Assembly: GCA_017451695.1 (NCBI GenBank)
Contig: JAFTNW010000004.1
Location: forward strand, 62,001 to 126,000
DNA length: 64,000 nucleotides
Reading direction: 5' to 3'
From: Bacteroidaceae bacterium
GTDB taxonomy: Bacteria > Bacteroidota > Bacteroidia > Bacteroidales > Bacteroidaceae
In this document: positions 1 to 8,073 of the stretch, in pieces
Position numbering within the stretch: position 1 is the stretch's first letter
Layout: each line of letters opens with the position of its first letter
Notes under the pieces: model-generated
What the model saw: only the letters and a program-made list of their open reading frames with translations
What the model was told of the DNA's origin: nothing
Database searches by the model: none
Translations under genes and position numbers: made by a program

Positions 1-295
1 CCTGTACGACCGCTTGTGGAAAGCCGAGAACCCCCGCGATGAGATGGCGGCAATACGCGAGGAGAAGGGGTGCGACGCATTGACCGCAATGAAGGAGATG
101 ATAAATCCCGCATCGCTGGAGGTGCGCACCGAGTGTTACGTGGAAAAATTCCTCACCACACAGGCACCGCTTTCTTACTTACAGTTCCAGCGAATAGGCT
201 ATTTCAATATAGACCCAAGCTCCACCCCCGAGCACATGATATTCAACCGCACCGTGTCGCTCAAAGATACATGGAGCAAGATTAAAGGGAAATAA
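1..295 (+). CDS. glnS: Glutaminyl-tRNA synthetase, C-terminal end (5' truncated by the window)
   Basis: The reading frame is open from the first base and ends at TAA 293-295, so only about the last 97 residues are present. The segment with LSYLQFQRIGYFNIDP, then STPEHMIFNRTVSLKDTW, is the characteristic end of the GlnRS C-terminal anticodon-binding beta-barrel. GlnRS charges tRNA-Gln with glutamine in the cytoplasm. The catalytic Rossmann domain lies outside the window, so activity cannot be judged. Nine bases separate it from the next gene, so the two are probably co-transcribed. GluRS C-termini are different in bacteria, which makes GlnRS the better call. Confidence 0.9.
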   Translation, partial: LYDRLWKAENPRDEMAAIREEKGCDALTAMKEMINPASLEVRTECYVEKFLTTQAPLSYLQFQRIGYFNIDPSSTPEHMIFNRTVSLKDTWSKIKGK

Positions 296-304
296 CAACG
301 AACA

Positions 305-1708
305 ATGGACAACAAAGGATACTTTGATTCACCGGAATTCCGCGAACTTTTACAAAGATATGAGCAGGCAGCAGAATCGGGCGCCTGCTCATATTTCGCT
401 ATGGAGGAACTGCGCGACTTGGAGGCATACTACATATTCCAGGACAGCCCCCTCATGGCCGAGGATGTGTTTGAGCTTGCAAAACGGTTGCACCCCGACT
501 CACCCGACCTCATAAAAATGGAAGTAAAGCTATCGTTGAGCAAAGACGAGCCCGAGGTGGCCCTCGTACTGCTTGAGGGAATTGCGACACCACACGACGA
601 CGAGACCAACCTGCTCTTTGCCGAGACCTTCATTGCCTTGAAAGATTACAGAGAGGCACACGACATTATAATAGACCTGCTAAACCAACCCAAAATAACA
701 AAAGATACCGCATGCGATGCGCTGGAACTGCTGCTCGACGGCGGATTTGCACAAGAAGCCTTGCGGATTACCGAATATGCCCTGCAAGAAAACCCGCACG
801 AAAAATGTTTTTGGGAGATAAAGGCAGAGTGCCTCATAGAACTGCAAAACACAAATGCGGCAATAAACATATACAACAAGCTGATAGACAGCGACCCCTA
901 CTCCACATTCTATTGGGAGCAACTTGCCCACATATACTACATGGTAAACAAATACGGCAGGGCAATAGAGTGCTTTGAATACGAACTTGCAATAGGCGAG
1001 GAGATTGAATATGCCAACATGATGCAGGGCTACTGCTACTACTTTCTGCACAACTACGGCAAGGCGCAAGGGATATTCGCGCAGCTTGCACAGAAATACC
1101 CATCGTCGGCAATGCCACGATTTTACATAGCTCTGTGCCAATATGCCACAGGCGAAAGAGAAAAAGCACTTAAAGGATTTGAGGATGTGGCCCACACTTG
1201 CGACAACGACAGCATAGAAGCGATGCTGGCACGCATAAACCGCGCAATAATAATGAGCAAGATGGGGAACAGCGAAGGTGCCGCCGGCGCCATTTCGCTT
1301 GCGCTTGTAATGCACCCCGAGCAGATGAAGCAGCTGCTTATAGACGGCGGGGAGCTGTATGAACTGCGCGACAAAGAGAATCTCACCTTCAAGGAGATGA
1401 ATATCATCGACATAAAGGAGTGGAGCCAAGAGGAGGAGTTGCTTGCCCTTGCAAGGCACCTCATAAAATACAAGCATTGGAGAATAGCCAAGAGCGTACT
1501 GCTCTATGCACGCCCCGACGATGGCGACACCGCCGACTTCGATGCCTGCATAGCATACACCATGCACAACGAAGGAGAAGAGAGCGACATGCGCCCATAC
1601 ATAGAGAGCGCACTGAATGGGAAATCGGATTTGCTCTTTGAACTATTCGGGCTCATTTATGATGCAGACATAAGCTGCGATGAATTTATTGCAAGCATAA
1701 AAAAATAG
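305..1708 (+). CDS. TPR-repeat protein, 467 aa
   Basis: A soluble protein built almost entirely of helical tetratricopeptide-like repeats; typical TPR spacing is visible in CFWEIKAECLIELQNTNAAI and in FYWEQLAHIYYMVNKYGRAI followed by a cluster ending in YCYYFLHNYGKAQGIF. No signal peptide or membrane segment is seen, so it is predicted to be cytoplasmic. Such repeats bind partner proteins; no catalytic domain is evident and I do not recognise a named family. It starts with ATG nine bases after glnS, suggesting co-transcription, and ends at a strong hairpin terminator. The function is unknown. Confidence 0.8.
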   Translation: MDNKGYFDSPEFRELLQRYEQAAESGACSYFAMEELRDLEAYYIFQDSPLMAEDVFELAKRLHPDSPDLIKMEVKLSLSKDEPEVALVLLEGIATPHDDETNLLFAETFIALKDYREAHDIIIDLLNQPKITKDTACDALELLLDGGFAQEALRITEYALQENPHEKCFWEIKAECLIELQNTNAAINIYNKLIDSDPYSTFYWEQLAHIYYMVNKYGRAIECFEYELAIGEEIEYANMMQGYCYYFLHNYGKAQGIFAQLAQKYPSSAMPRFYIALCQYATGEREKALKGFEDVAHTCDNDSIEAMLARINRAIIMSKMGNSEGAAGAISLALVMHPEQMKQLLIDGGELYELRDKENLTFKEMNIIDIKEWSQEEELLALARHLIKYKHWRIAKSVLLYARPDDGDTADFDACIAYTMHNEGEESDMRPYIESALNGKSDLLFELFGLIYDADISCDEFIASIKK

Positions 1709-1728
1709 AGCCGCGGCTCTATTTTTTT
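1700..1728. terminator. Bidirectional intrinsic terminator between the TPR gene and manC
   Basis: A perfect inverted repeat (ATAGAGCC/GGCTCTAT core, centred on CCGCGG) is flanked by A residues on the left and T residues on the right, so it can terminate transcripts from both directions. It overlaps the stop codon of the TPR gene and lies just beyond the stop of manC. Confidence 0.85.
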
Positions 1729-1744
1729 ATGCTCAATATATCTG

Positions 1745-2809
1745 TTACTTATCGGAGAACTCCTTTATACGATTCTCTTCGCTCATTTTACAGACAAGCA
1801 GATTGCCCTCATTTTCCGATATAATACAATTATCCATGCCTATAACCACCACACTCTTCATTCCGCGCGTGTTCACAATACAGCCATGTGTATCGCAGAA
1901 AGCCGTCTCGGATGCGCCGAGCGATGCATTGCCGTTAAGATCTTTCTGCACCTGATTGTGCAACGACACCCATGTGCCAAGGTCGCTCCAACCAAAATTA
2001 GAGGGGAATACAAAAATCTCCTCGGCACGCTCCATTATGGCATAATCGACAGAGATATTGCGGCACTCGGGGAAACGCTCGTTTACCATAGCCTGCTCCT
2101 CGTTTGTGAAATAATAAGGGTTGAGCGATTCAAAAACTTCGGCAATGGGGCCCTGATACACACGAAAAGCGTTTACAATGGTAGATACATTCCAGATGAA
2201 GATACCGGCATTCCAATAAAAATTATTCTTTGCTATATATGCCTTTGCAGTGTCAAGATCGGGTTTCTCCTTGAACGAATCCACGCGGAACACCTCCTTA
2301 TTGGCAAGAGAAGCCGTTCCAAGCGCAGCCTCAATGTAGCCATAACCGGTGTCGGGGCGGGTGGGTTTAATGCCGAGAGTAAGAATAGCATCGGTATCGG
2401 CAACAAACTTCAACGAGGAGGTTATTATGCGACGGAATTCCACCACATCGGTAACAAAATGGTCGCTTGGAGTAACCACCATATTGGCATGCGGGTCTTT
2501 CTTCTTTATTTTCCACGCGGCATAAGCAATACAGGGTGCCGTGTTCCTGCGGCATGGCTCTTTCAGTATGTTCTCGGCAGGAATATCGGGCAACTGTTCC
2601 TGCACTAGCGGAGCATATTTCTCCGAGGTGAGAACCCACACGTTTTCCATGGGGCATATATCGCCAAAACGCTCCACGGTAAGTTGCAAGAGCGATTTTC
2701 CACAGCCAAGCACATCTATAAACTGCTTGGGACAATCTATTGTACTCATAGGCCAGAAACGGCTTCCTATGCCACCGGCCATAATCACCACATGATTGGA
2801 ACTACTCAT
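1745..2809 (-). CDS. manC: Mannose-1-phosphate guanylyltransferase
   Basis: Makes GDP-mannose from mannose-1-phosphate and GTP for glycan synthesis (also the precursor of GDP-fucose). The N-terminal nucleotide-binding signature GGIGSRFWPMS is at residues 12-22, with the lysine of CPKQF at 28. TPSDHF and NAGIFIW follow as in the NTP-transferase family. At 354 aa it holds only the transferase domain and lacks the C-terminal cupin (phosphomannose isomerase) of the ~470-aa bifunctional type. The start is ATG 2807-2809, with a -7 box at 2877-2884. It is transcribed away from the UpxY/WecA-like pair. ManC is chosen over glucose-1-phosphate transferases because of the GGIGSRFWP motif. Confidence 0.85.
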   Translation of the reverse strand: MSSSNHVVIMAGGIGSRFWPMSTIDCPKQFIDVLGCGKSLLQLTVERFGDICPMENVWVLTSEKYAPLVQEQLPDIPAENILKEPCRRNTAPCIAYAAWKIKKKDPHANMVVTPSDHFVTDVVEFRRIITSSLKFVADTDAILTLGIKPTRPDTGYGYIEAALGTASLANKEVFRVDSFKEKPDLDTAKAYIAKNNFYWNAGIFIWNVSTIVNAFRVYQGPIAEVFESLNPYYFTNEEQAMVNERFPECRNISVDYAIMERAEEIFVFPSNFGWSDLGTWVSLHNQVQKDLNGNASLGASETAFCDTHGCIVNTRGMKSVVVIGMDNCIISENEGNLLVCKMSEENRIKEFSDK

Positions 2810-2876
2810 ATATATACAATATAAAAGTTACACCCTTGCATAGCAGATGTAACCGATTAATACTACTATAACAATG

Positions 2877-2884
2877 CGAAGATA
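2877..2884 (-). promoter_or_regulatory. Putative -7 box for manC
   Basis: The minus-strand sequence TATCTTCG matches TAnnTTTG at 7 of 8 positions and lies about 68 bases upstream of the manC ATG. The same CGAAGATA form on the plus strand recurs before several minus-strand genes in this window. Confidence 0.55.
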
Positions 2885-3019
2885 GAAAAAAAGAGAAGAA
2901 AGACGAAAAAAGATAATAAAATTTTCAAAAACATTGCTTAACGGCACATAAGCACAAGCAATAAGCGGCATTATTTTATATTTTTTCACAAAAAAGGCCA
3001 TGCCTATCTTAAAAAAGGC

Positions 3020-3027
3020 TATCTTTG
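3020..3027 (+). promoter_or_regulatory. Putative -7 box for the UpxY-like/WecA-like pair
   Basis: TATCTTTG is an exact match to TAnnTTTG. Initiation a few bases downstream would give a leader of only about 15-20 bases before the TTG start at 3051. No convincing TTTG is seen at -33. Confidence 0.6.
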
Positions 3028-3050
3028 TGTTATAAATAGCATATTGAACA

Positions 3051-3623
3051 TTGGCAACCCACACGGACAACGCTAACGACAAGCAATGGTTTGTTTTAAG
3101 AGTAACATACCAACGCGAACTTATTGCAAGAGACAAATTACAAGCAATAGGTATTGACAGTTTTGTCCCGATGCAGAGAGTGAGAAGCATTGACAAAAAG
3201 GGAAAAGCCACATGGAAAAGCATTGCCGCACTGCACAATTACATCTTCGTACATAGTACAAGAGATAAAATAGACTGCATAAAACAGGAATATATTCCAT
3301 GGCTGCGATATGTAATATCGCCCAACCGCGACAGCGGCTCGCGCATAATGACCGTTCCCGAGAGGCAGATGGAAAGCTTTATAGCCATTGCCGGCAACGA
3401 GGAAGAGAGGATTTTATACCTCAACCCCGACGAGTTGAATCTCACAAACGGCGACAGAGTGAGGATAGTGGATGGACCATTCAAAGGGGCCGAAGGAATA
3501 TTGATAAAGATAGAGCACAAGCGTGAAAAACGGGTTGTTGTAAAGATTGATGGCATTACAGCCGTTGCCACCACGTCGATACCGCAAACTTTAATTGAGA
3601 AAATTAACAAACATACACAATAG
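3051..3623 (+). CDS. UpxY-like NusG-family transcription antiterminator
   Basis: A NusG paralogue of the type that lets RNA polymerase read through early termination in polysaccharide operons. The N-terminal NGN domain is visible (KQWFVLRVTYQRE, residues 11-23; the segment from FVPMQRVRS through HNYIFVHS). The C-terminal KOW-like domain carries GDRVRIVDGPFKGAEGIL (about 134-151). The start appears to be TTG at 3051: an in-frame TGA lies at 3045-3047 and no in-frame ATG occurs early enough to retain the NGN strand. The WecA-like gene follows after 36 bases. No UpxZ partner and no glycosyltransferase cluster follow, unlike a typical capsule locus. It is not general NusG, whose linker and context differ. 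Confidence 0.82.
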   Translation: MATHTDNANDKQWFVLRVTYQRELIARDKLQAIGIDSFVPMQRVRSIDKKGKATWKSIAALHNYIFVHSTRDKIDCIKQEYIPWLRYVISPNRDSGSRIMTVPERQMESFIAIAGNEEERILYLNPDELNLTNGDRVRIVDGPFKGAEGILIKIEHKREKRVVVKIDGITAVATTSIPQTLIEKINKHTQ

Positions 3624-3659
3624 CAGAACAATTACTGCGTTAATAGAATATATTCATAT

Positions 3660-4835
3660 ATGGAAACAATGAGCAAGATTTATCATTTGTTAGTACCTTT
3701 TATCGTTGCATTTTGTGCCACTCTTTGGGTACACCCCAAGATCCTTAAAATAGCAATATTGAAAAACCTTGTCGATAACCCCGACGAGCGCAAGTTGCAA
3801 CGCCGCCCCGTTCCCGTTATGGGTGGCTTGGCTGTATTCTTCGGAATCACCGTGGGCATATGTTCCTCGCAAATAACATTCTTCAGCCCCGGTGTGTTTG
3901 TGCTCATGGCTGCAATGATTATAATGCTATACACAGGTACCATAGACGACATTCTCGACCTTACACCCCGCACACGCTTTATCATTGAAATTGCCGTGGT
4001 GGCCTTTATTATTCTGGTCAACAACAGTGGAATAAACCATTTTTGGGGCCTGTGGGGCATTGATTTCATACCCGCATGGATTGCAGGGCCGCTCACCATA
4101 TTTGCAGCCGTAGGTATCATAAACGCCATAAACCTTATCGATGGTGTAAACGGCTTGTCATCGGGATTCTGTTTTATGGCATCTGTTATGTTTGCCATCA
4201 TGCTATACATGTCGGGCAACACGGTAATGACCATTCTTGCCGTTTCGGCAGCCGGTGCAATTATCCCGTTCTTCTTGCATAACGTATTTGGCAATACCAC
4301 CAAAATGTTTATCGGCGACGGAGGTACACTTGTTATAGGTACAATGATGTCCATGTTTGTTGTGAGCATACTCAAAGGAACATCGTTGAGCGCAGATTTT
4401 GCAAAGGAAGGTGTGGGACTTATCCCCTTCACATTGGCGGTACTTGCAGTTCCTGTTTTTGACACACTGCGCGTGATGTCAATGCGCATAATAAGGAAAA
4501 AATCGCCCTTCCACCCCGACAAGACACACCTTCACCACCTGTTCCTGGAGCTCGGTTTCTCGCACATAGGGACCACGGTTTCCATTCTCACACTTAATTT
4601 CCTTATTATAGTGGCGTGGTTTGTGTCATACAAATTGGGTGCTTCAATAGATACACAATTGTATGTGGTGCTTTCATTAAGCATTCTCATAACATTTGTA
4701 TTCTATAAATTCGCACAGGTGCAGATAAGGCATAACACTAAGATTCTACGACTGCTGCAAGGCATTGGATCATTGCTGCAAATAGAAAAGAGAGGTATTT
4801 GGGCATGGGCTCAACGCCTTATAGACAAATTGTAA
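3660..4835 (+). CDS. WecA/MraY-family undecaprenyl-phosphate sugar-1-phosphate transferase
   Basis: A polytopic inner-membrane enzyme (391 aa) that moves a sugar-1-phosphate, probably a GlcNAc-type sugar, from UDP-sugar to undecaprenyl phosphate and so starts glycan synthesis. Family motifs are all present: VDNPDERKLQRRPVP (38-52), the magnesium-site aspartates in GTIDDILDL (93-101), NAINLIDGVNGL (155-166), GDGGT (219-223) and the HPDKTHLHH loop (285-293) typical of the WecA branch. MraY itself lacks this last arrangement and sits in the mur cluster. It is the second gene of a two-gene unit behind the antiterminator and ends before a strong terminator. The exact sugar is unknown. Confidence 0.87.
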   Translation: METMSKIYHLLVPFIVAFCATLWVHPKILKIAILKNLVDNPDERKLQRRPVPVMGGLAVFFGITVGICSSQITFFSPGVFVLMAAMIIMLYTGTIDDILDLTPRTRFIIEIAVVAFIILVNNSGINHFWGLWGIDFIPAWIAGPLTIFAAVGIINAINLIDGVNGLSSGFCFMASVMFAIMLYMSGNTVMTILAVSAAGAIIPFFLHNVFGNTTKMFIGDGGTLVIGTMMSMFVVSILKGTSLSADFAKEGVGLIPFTLAVLAVPVFDTLRVMSMRIIRKKSPFHPDKTHLHHLFLELGFSHIGTTVSILTLNFLIIVAWFVSYKLGASIDTQLYVVLSLSILITFVFYKFAQVQIRHNTKILRLLQGIGSLLQIEKRGIWAWAQRLIDKL

Positions 4836-4857
4836 TTGACAGTTCGCACAAATAGTT

Positions 4858-4899
4858 AAAACGACAGATGGTCGCCTGCGGGCGACCATCTGTCGTTTT
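4858..4899. terminator. Bidirectional terminator between the WecA-like gene and the plug gene
   Basis: A 19-bp perfect stem (AAAACGACAGATGGTCGCC and its complement) with a 4-base TGCG loop, A-rich on the left and T-rich on the right. The right edge includes the stop codon of the minus-strand plug gene. Confidence 0.9.
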
Positions 4900-6151
4900 A
4901 ATTATTATCCAATTTATAATTCAAGCACCCTACCCCCACCAATTTGTCGTAGCGGGATGCAAACTCCCTATGATAAATGAGAATAAGGTATTCATTATCG
5001 GTATCGTAGAAATCTCCCTCTACTGCCGCAAGAGAGACTTTGTCGGCCCCATCGGGCAACCACACATAAGAATAGTTATAGAGCCCGAGTTTCAGGAGAA
5101 CAGATGTTCTATACACCCCATTCTCGGCATCATACATGAGTTTATTATCACTACTAAATACATTGCCACAGAAATCGCCCAATAGGTAGTAACTGCCACC
5201 GCTGCGATAAGGAGCATCGAGCGTAAAGTGCATAAATACATAATCGGCCTCGATGGAGGTGCCATACCCCTCCAATGTATTTATGAAATAGCGGCCATTC
5301 TCGTCGCGCACGGTAGAGTGAAACTTCTGCGGGGCATCGGTATAAAGCTCGGCATGATAATAGGGGGCCGAATAGCCGAGAGCAGCAATATTCATCCCCG
5401 CCACATCGGGGTCGGTGAGTTCAAAACGGCGGTATTCATTGCCCCCCTTGAAAATAAGCTTTTCATTATACACATATTGCAAGCTGTTGCCTGTAATATG
5501 GGTGGGCTTAATACCATGCACCATATTATCAAAACGCCTGTTCTGATATACCACGGCGTAGACCTCGCCCGCAGGGTTCGATATATTATATTTGGGGTGA
5601 TGAACGGTGAAGCTAACCTGCTGATGTTCCCTGTTAAGGTCAATATCGGTATTGCCGCTCACGGCTGCACTGAGCGCAACGCGCGAATCTACCACCGAAA
5701 AGCGAAATTCGGCAACCACCTCGCCATCGGCCTCATCATCAATGATTTCAACTTTGTAGTTACCCGATAATTTAAGCGACACATTCTCATTTGGAATGGA
5801 AAATCTATAATTTGTATAGAGAACGGTGGTATTCTCAGAGTTCTCCCAATCCTCTATGGGCATCTCGTTGAATCCTTCGAGATAATCTATCTCAAAGAGG
5901 TCCGAAGGCTCCCATAAATAGTTACAGTGGGTTACCTTGCAGGTAAACCGACGATAATCGTGCGACATCTCGTCGAACGAAAAGTCCAATATATCATCAC
6001 CACCCAAACGCAATACAGGTGGTGCCGATAGATTATCATTCATTACCATTTGCAACGAACGTATGCGCGAGGAAAAGGAACGCATAAATTGCGCCTGAAC
6101 CACCGACACGGCAAAAAGTGTGAACACTATATACAATATGGTGCTTTTCAT
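4898..6151 (-). CDS. Type IX secretion system plug protein (DUF5103 family)
   Basis: An exported protein of 417 aa with signal peptide MKSTILYIVFTLFAVSVVQA. The N-terminal domain has the family pattern PPVLRLGGDDILDFSFDE (44-61), then DYRRFTCKVTHCNYLW and, later, FSIPNENVSLKLSGNYKVEI. In Flavobacterium the plug protein binds the periplasmic end of the SprA channel and closes it when no substrate is engaged. SprA is encoded 43 kb away in this same window. The -7 box TATCTTCG is at 6173-6180. It converges with the WecA-like gene and shares its terminator. The family call rests on remembered motifs; the T9SS role is inferred from the family. Confidence 0.82.
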   Translation of the reverse strand: MKSTILYIVFTLFAVSVVQAQFMRSFSSRIRSLQMVMNDNLSAPPVLRLGGDDILDFSFDEMSHDYRRFTCKVTHCNYLWEPSDLFEIDYLEGFNEMPIEDWENSENTTVLYTNYRFSIPNENVSLKLSGNYKVEIIDDEADGEVVAEFRFSVVDSRVALSAAVSGNTDIDLNREHQQVSFTVHHPKYNISNPAGEVYAVVYQNRRFDNMVHGIKPTHITGNSLQYVYNEKLIFKGGNEYRRFELTDPDVAGMNIAALGYSAPYYHAELYTDAPQKFHSTVRDENGRYFINTLEGYGTSIEADYVFMHFTLDAPYRSGGSYYLLGDFCGNVFSSDNKLMYDAENGVYRTSVLLKLGLYNYSYVWLPDGADKVSLAAVEGDFYDTDNEYLILIYHREFASRYDKLVGVGCLNYKLDNN

Positions 6152-6172
6152 GAATATACTGTTTATTTTAAG

Positions 6173-6180
6173 CGAAGATA
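6173..6180 (-). promoter_or_regulatory. Putative -7 box for the plug gene
   Basis: TATCTTCG on the minus strand (7 of 8 to TAnnTTTG), 22 bases upstream of the ATG at 6151. Confidence 0.5.
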
Positions 6181-6231
6181 GCCATTAAAACAGAATATTT
6201 GCCTATATTTACGTTAATATTTGTGTAACAC

Positions 6232-7077
6232 ATGAGAAAGTATATATTATTCGGCCTGCTGTTCTTTGCCGCATATATGGCACAGGCGCAAGATATCATT
6301 TACAGCCGCACCGACAGCCTCTTCATAACACGGCTGCTGCAAAGGCACAAGCCCGGCTCCATGCCTGCGGGCGAATTGGTTCTTGCCATTGCCCAAGAAT
6401 TTATAGGCAACAAATACGTGGCAGGCACGCTTGAAAAAGGGAGAGAGGAGCCGCTTGTAATAAACACGCAGGAGGTAGATTGCACCACCCTTGTGGAACA
6501 AGTACTGGCCATATATGCAACCACAAGGGATGGCAGCAACAGTTTCCAAGCAGTATGCAGCAACCTGCAAACAATACGCTATCGCAATGGCGTGCGCAAT
6601 GGCTATGCAAGCCGCCTGCACTACATAAGCCAATGGATTACCGACAGCGCCAAACAACATATAATAGAGGAGATTGATTATGGCAGCAAGGGGTGCAGCA
6701 GGCAGATAGACCTCGGTTTTATGAGCAGCCACCCGGCAAGCTACAAGCCATTAAAAGAGGACAGCACATTGGTAAAAGAGATAGAAAAATGGGAAAAGCC
6801 CCTGCGCGGGAGTACCATATTTTACCTTCCCAAAGAGTTGCTGAACAACTCATTCGGCGAACTGCCCATTAAAAACGGCGACATCGTTGCGCTCACTACA
6901 AACATAAAAGGGCTCGATGTTACTCACATGGGATTTGCTTTTTGGGAAAACGGCAAACTGCATTTACTGCATGCTTCGAGCGTGGCCGGGAAGGTGATAA
7001 AAGACAATAGCACGCTCTACGATTATCAGAAGAACAAAAAGAGCCAAACAGGAATAAGAGTGTTCAGAGTAAAATAA
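6232..7077 (+). CDS. DUF1460 amidase-like exported protein
   Basis: 281 aa with a signal peptide (MRKYILFGLLFFAAYMAQAQ). It belongs to the DUF1460 group of N-acetylmuramoyl-L-alanine-amidase-like proteins, which have an NlpC/P60 cysteine-peptidase fold. The nucleophile candidate is C84 in QEVDCTTLVEQ. The histidine of DVTHMGFAF (H232) and HLLHASS (H247) complete the expected site. It probably acts on peptidoglycan or muropeptides in the periplasm. It stands alone between two convergent neighbours. A near -7 match (AATATTTG, 6216-6223) lies only 8 bases before the ATG and another at 6194-6201; neither is exact. Substrate and exact reaction are not visible from the sequence. Confidence 0.8.
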   Translation: MRKYILFGLLFFAAYMAQAQDIIYSRTDSLFITRLLQRHKPGSMPAGELVLAIAQEFIGNKYVAGTLEKGREEPLVINTQEVDCTTLVEQVLAIYATTRDGSNSFQAVCSNLQTIRYRNGVRNGYASRLHYISQWITDSAKQHIIEEIDYGSKGCSRQIDLGFMSSHPASYKPLKEDSTLVKEIEKWEKPLRGSTIFYLPKELLNNSFGELPIKNGDIVALTTNIKGLDVTHMGFAFWENGKLHLLHASSVAGKVIKDNSTLYDYQKNKKSQTGIRVFRVK

Positions 7078-7120
7078 CAAATAAGGTTGCATGCCACGGG
7101 CATGCAACCTTATTTGTTAT
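7075..7120. terminator. Bidirectional terminator between DUF1460 gene and OmpA-like lipoprotein gene
   Basis: A long perfect stem (AACAAATAAGGTTGCATGCC and complement) around a 3-base loop, with A/T tracts on both arms. It begins at the stop of the DUF1460 gene. Confidence 0.88.
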
Positions 7121-7137
7121 TGTTTTACAACAACGTC

Positions 7138-7827
7138 TTACTTCAATGTGCCGTTGTTCGCAGCCTCAATCATTGCCTGGCTGGCATAGAGATAAATCTC
7201 CACACGGCGATTCTGCTGCCTTCCTTCGGCTGTTGTGTTGCTTGCCACAGGCTGTTTGGAGCCATAACCCTCAACGCTTTTAATCTGCGATGTGGCAACA
7301 CCCTCGCTCATAAGATAATTGGCAACAGCTTTTGCTCTATTAACCGAGAGGGGGTTATTGATTGCATCGGTACCTGTGATATCTGTATGTCCAAATATCG
7401 CAACATCAGCATCGTTGTATGTTTTCAATACTTTTGCAAATTGTGTAAGGTCTTCCTGAACAGCTTTGTTAAGTTCCGCCTTATTGGTCTCGAAGAGCAC
7501 ACCCGAGTTGAATGTAACCTTAACGGCAGTGAGGTTATTGGCATCGGTAATAGTCTCTACGGTTGCATTCTCAATCTCGGCAGCAGCCGCAGCAGCCTTA
7601 TCCATTCTGTTACCGATTATAGCACCGGCACCGGCACCAACCGCTGTACCCACAGCAGTACCAATAGCCTTGTTACCGGCAAGATGACCTACCAAAAGAC
7701 CAAGGGCAGCACCACCGGCAGCACCTATCATGCTACCTTTTGCGGTGTTGTTCATTGAAGAACAACCACTCATTACCACAGCTGCACACAGTACAATCAC
7801 AAACGATTTAATTGAATTTAATTTCAT
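7138..7827 (-). CDS. OmpA-family lipoprotein with glycine-zipper region
   Basis: 229 aa. The lipobox VVMSGC places the lipidated cysteine at residue 22. Residues 30-75 form a glycine-zipper segment (repeated GAAGGAALG and AVGTAVGAGAGAIIG patterns). From about residue 100 follows an OmpA-like peptidoglycan-binding domain with the diagnostic FGHTDITG, the NNPLSVNRAKAVANYL helix and EGRQQNRRVEI. It most likely anchors the outer membrane to the cell wall. A leader of about 70 bases follows an exact -7 box at 7903-7910. Such proteins are abundant in Bacteroidales; the specific role is not determined. Confidence 0.88.
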   Translation of the reverse strand: MKLNSIKSFVIVLCAAVVMSGCSSMNNTAKGSMIGAAGGAALGLLVGHLAGNKAIGTAVGTAVGAGAGAIIGNRMDKAAAAAAEIENATVETITDANNLTAVKVTFNSGVLFETNKAELNKAVQEDLTQFAKVLKTYNDADVAIFGHTDITGTDAINNPLSVNRAKAVANYLMSEGVATSQIKSVEGYGSKQPVASNTTAEGRQQNRRVEIYLYASQAMIEAANNGTLK

Positions 7828-7902
7828 AACTTATAAATGTTTAATTATTCATACAACAAATATCGTGCGCATTACAGCCTATATCCATAGCTTAATGCTG
7901 TG

Positions 7903-7910
7903 CAAAGGTA
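7903..7910 (-). promoter_or_regulatory. Putative -7 box for the OmpA-like lipoprotein
   Basis: TACCTTTG on the minus strand matches TAnnTTTG exactly. A TTG at 7933-7935, about 22 bases upstream, could serve as the -33 element. Confidence 0.6.
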
Positions 7911-8026
7911 AATATTTCCTTGATATATCCACCAAGGAATCCCTGTTTTTCACCCTTTACACACAAAAAAAGGAGAAATTATGGGCGAAACAAAGAAAGT
8001 TAGAATAATATATAAATATATTTTTG

Positions 8027-8034
8027 TAAATTTG
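8027..8034 (+). promoter_or_regulatory. Putative -7 box for proS
   Basis: TAAATTTG, an exact match, 39 bases before the ATG at 8074. No good -33 element is seen. Confidence 0.6.
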
Positions 8035-8073
8035 CAGTTCGTACAACAGAAGGAATAATAAACATTTTAATAT

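Noticed and set aside
680..1567. A 295-codon minus-strand frame
   Set aside because: Antisense to the TPR gene; the predicted protein is rich in Val/Tyr/Cys with no motif.
3683..4522. A 279-codon minus-strand frame
   Set aside because: Antisense to the WecA-like gene, whose motifs are intact.
2809..4899. A capsule biosynthesis locus
   Set aside because: Only manC, UpxY-like and WecA-like genes are present; no glycosyltransferases or polymerase follow.
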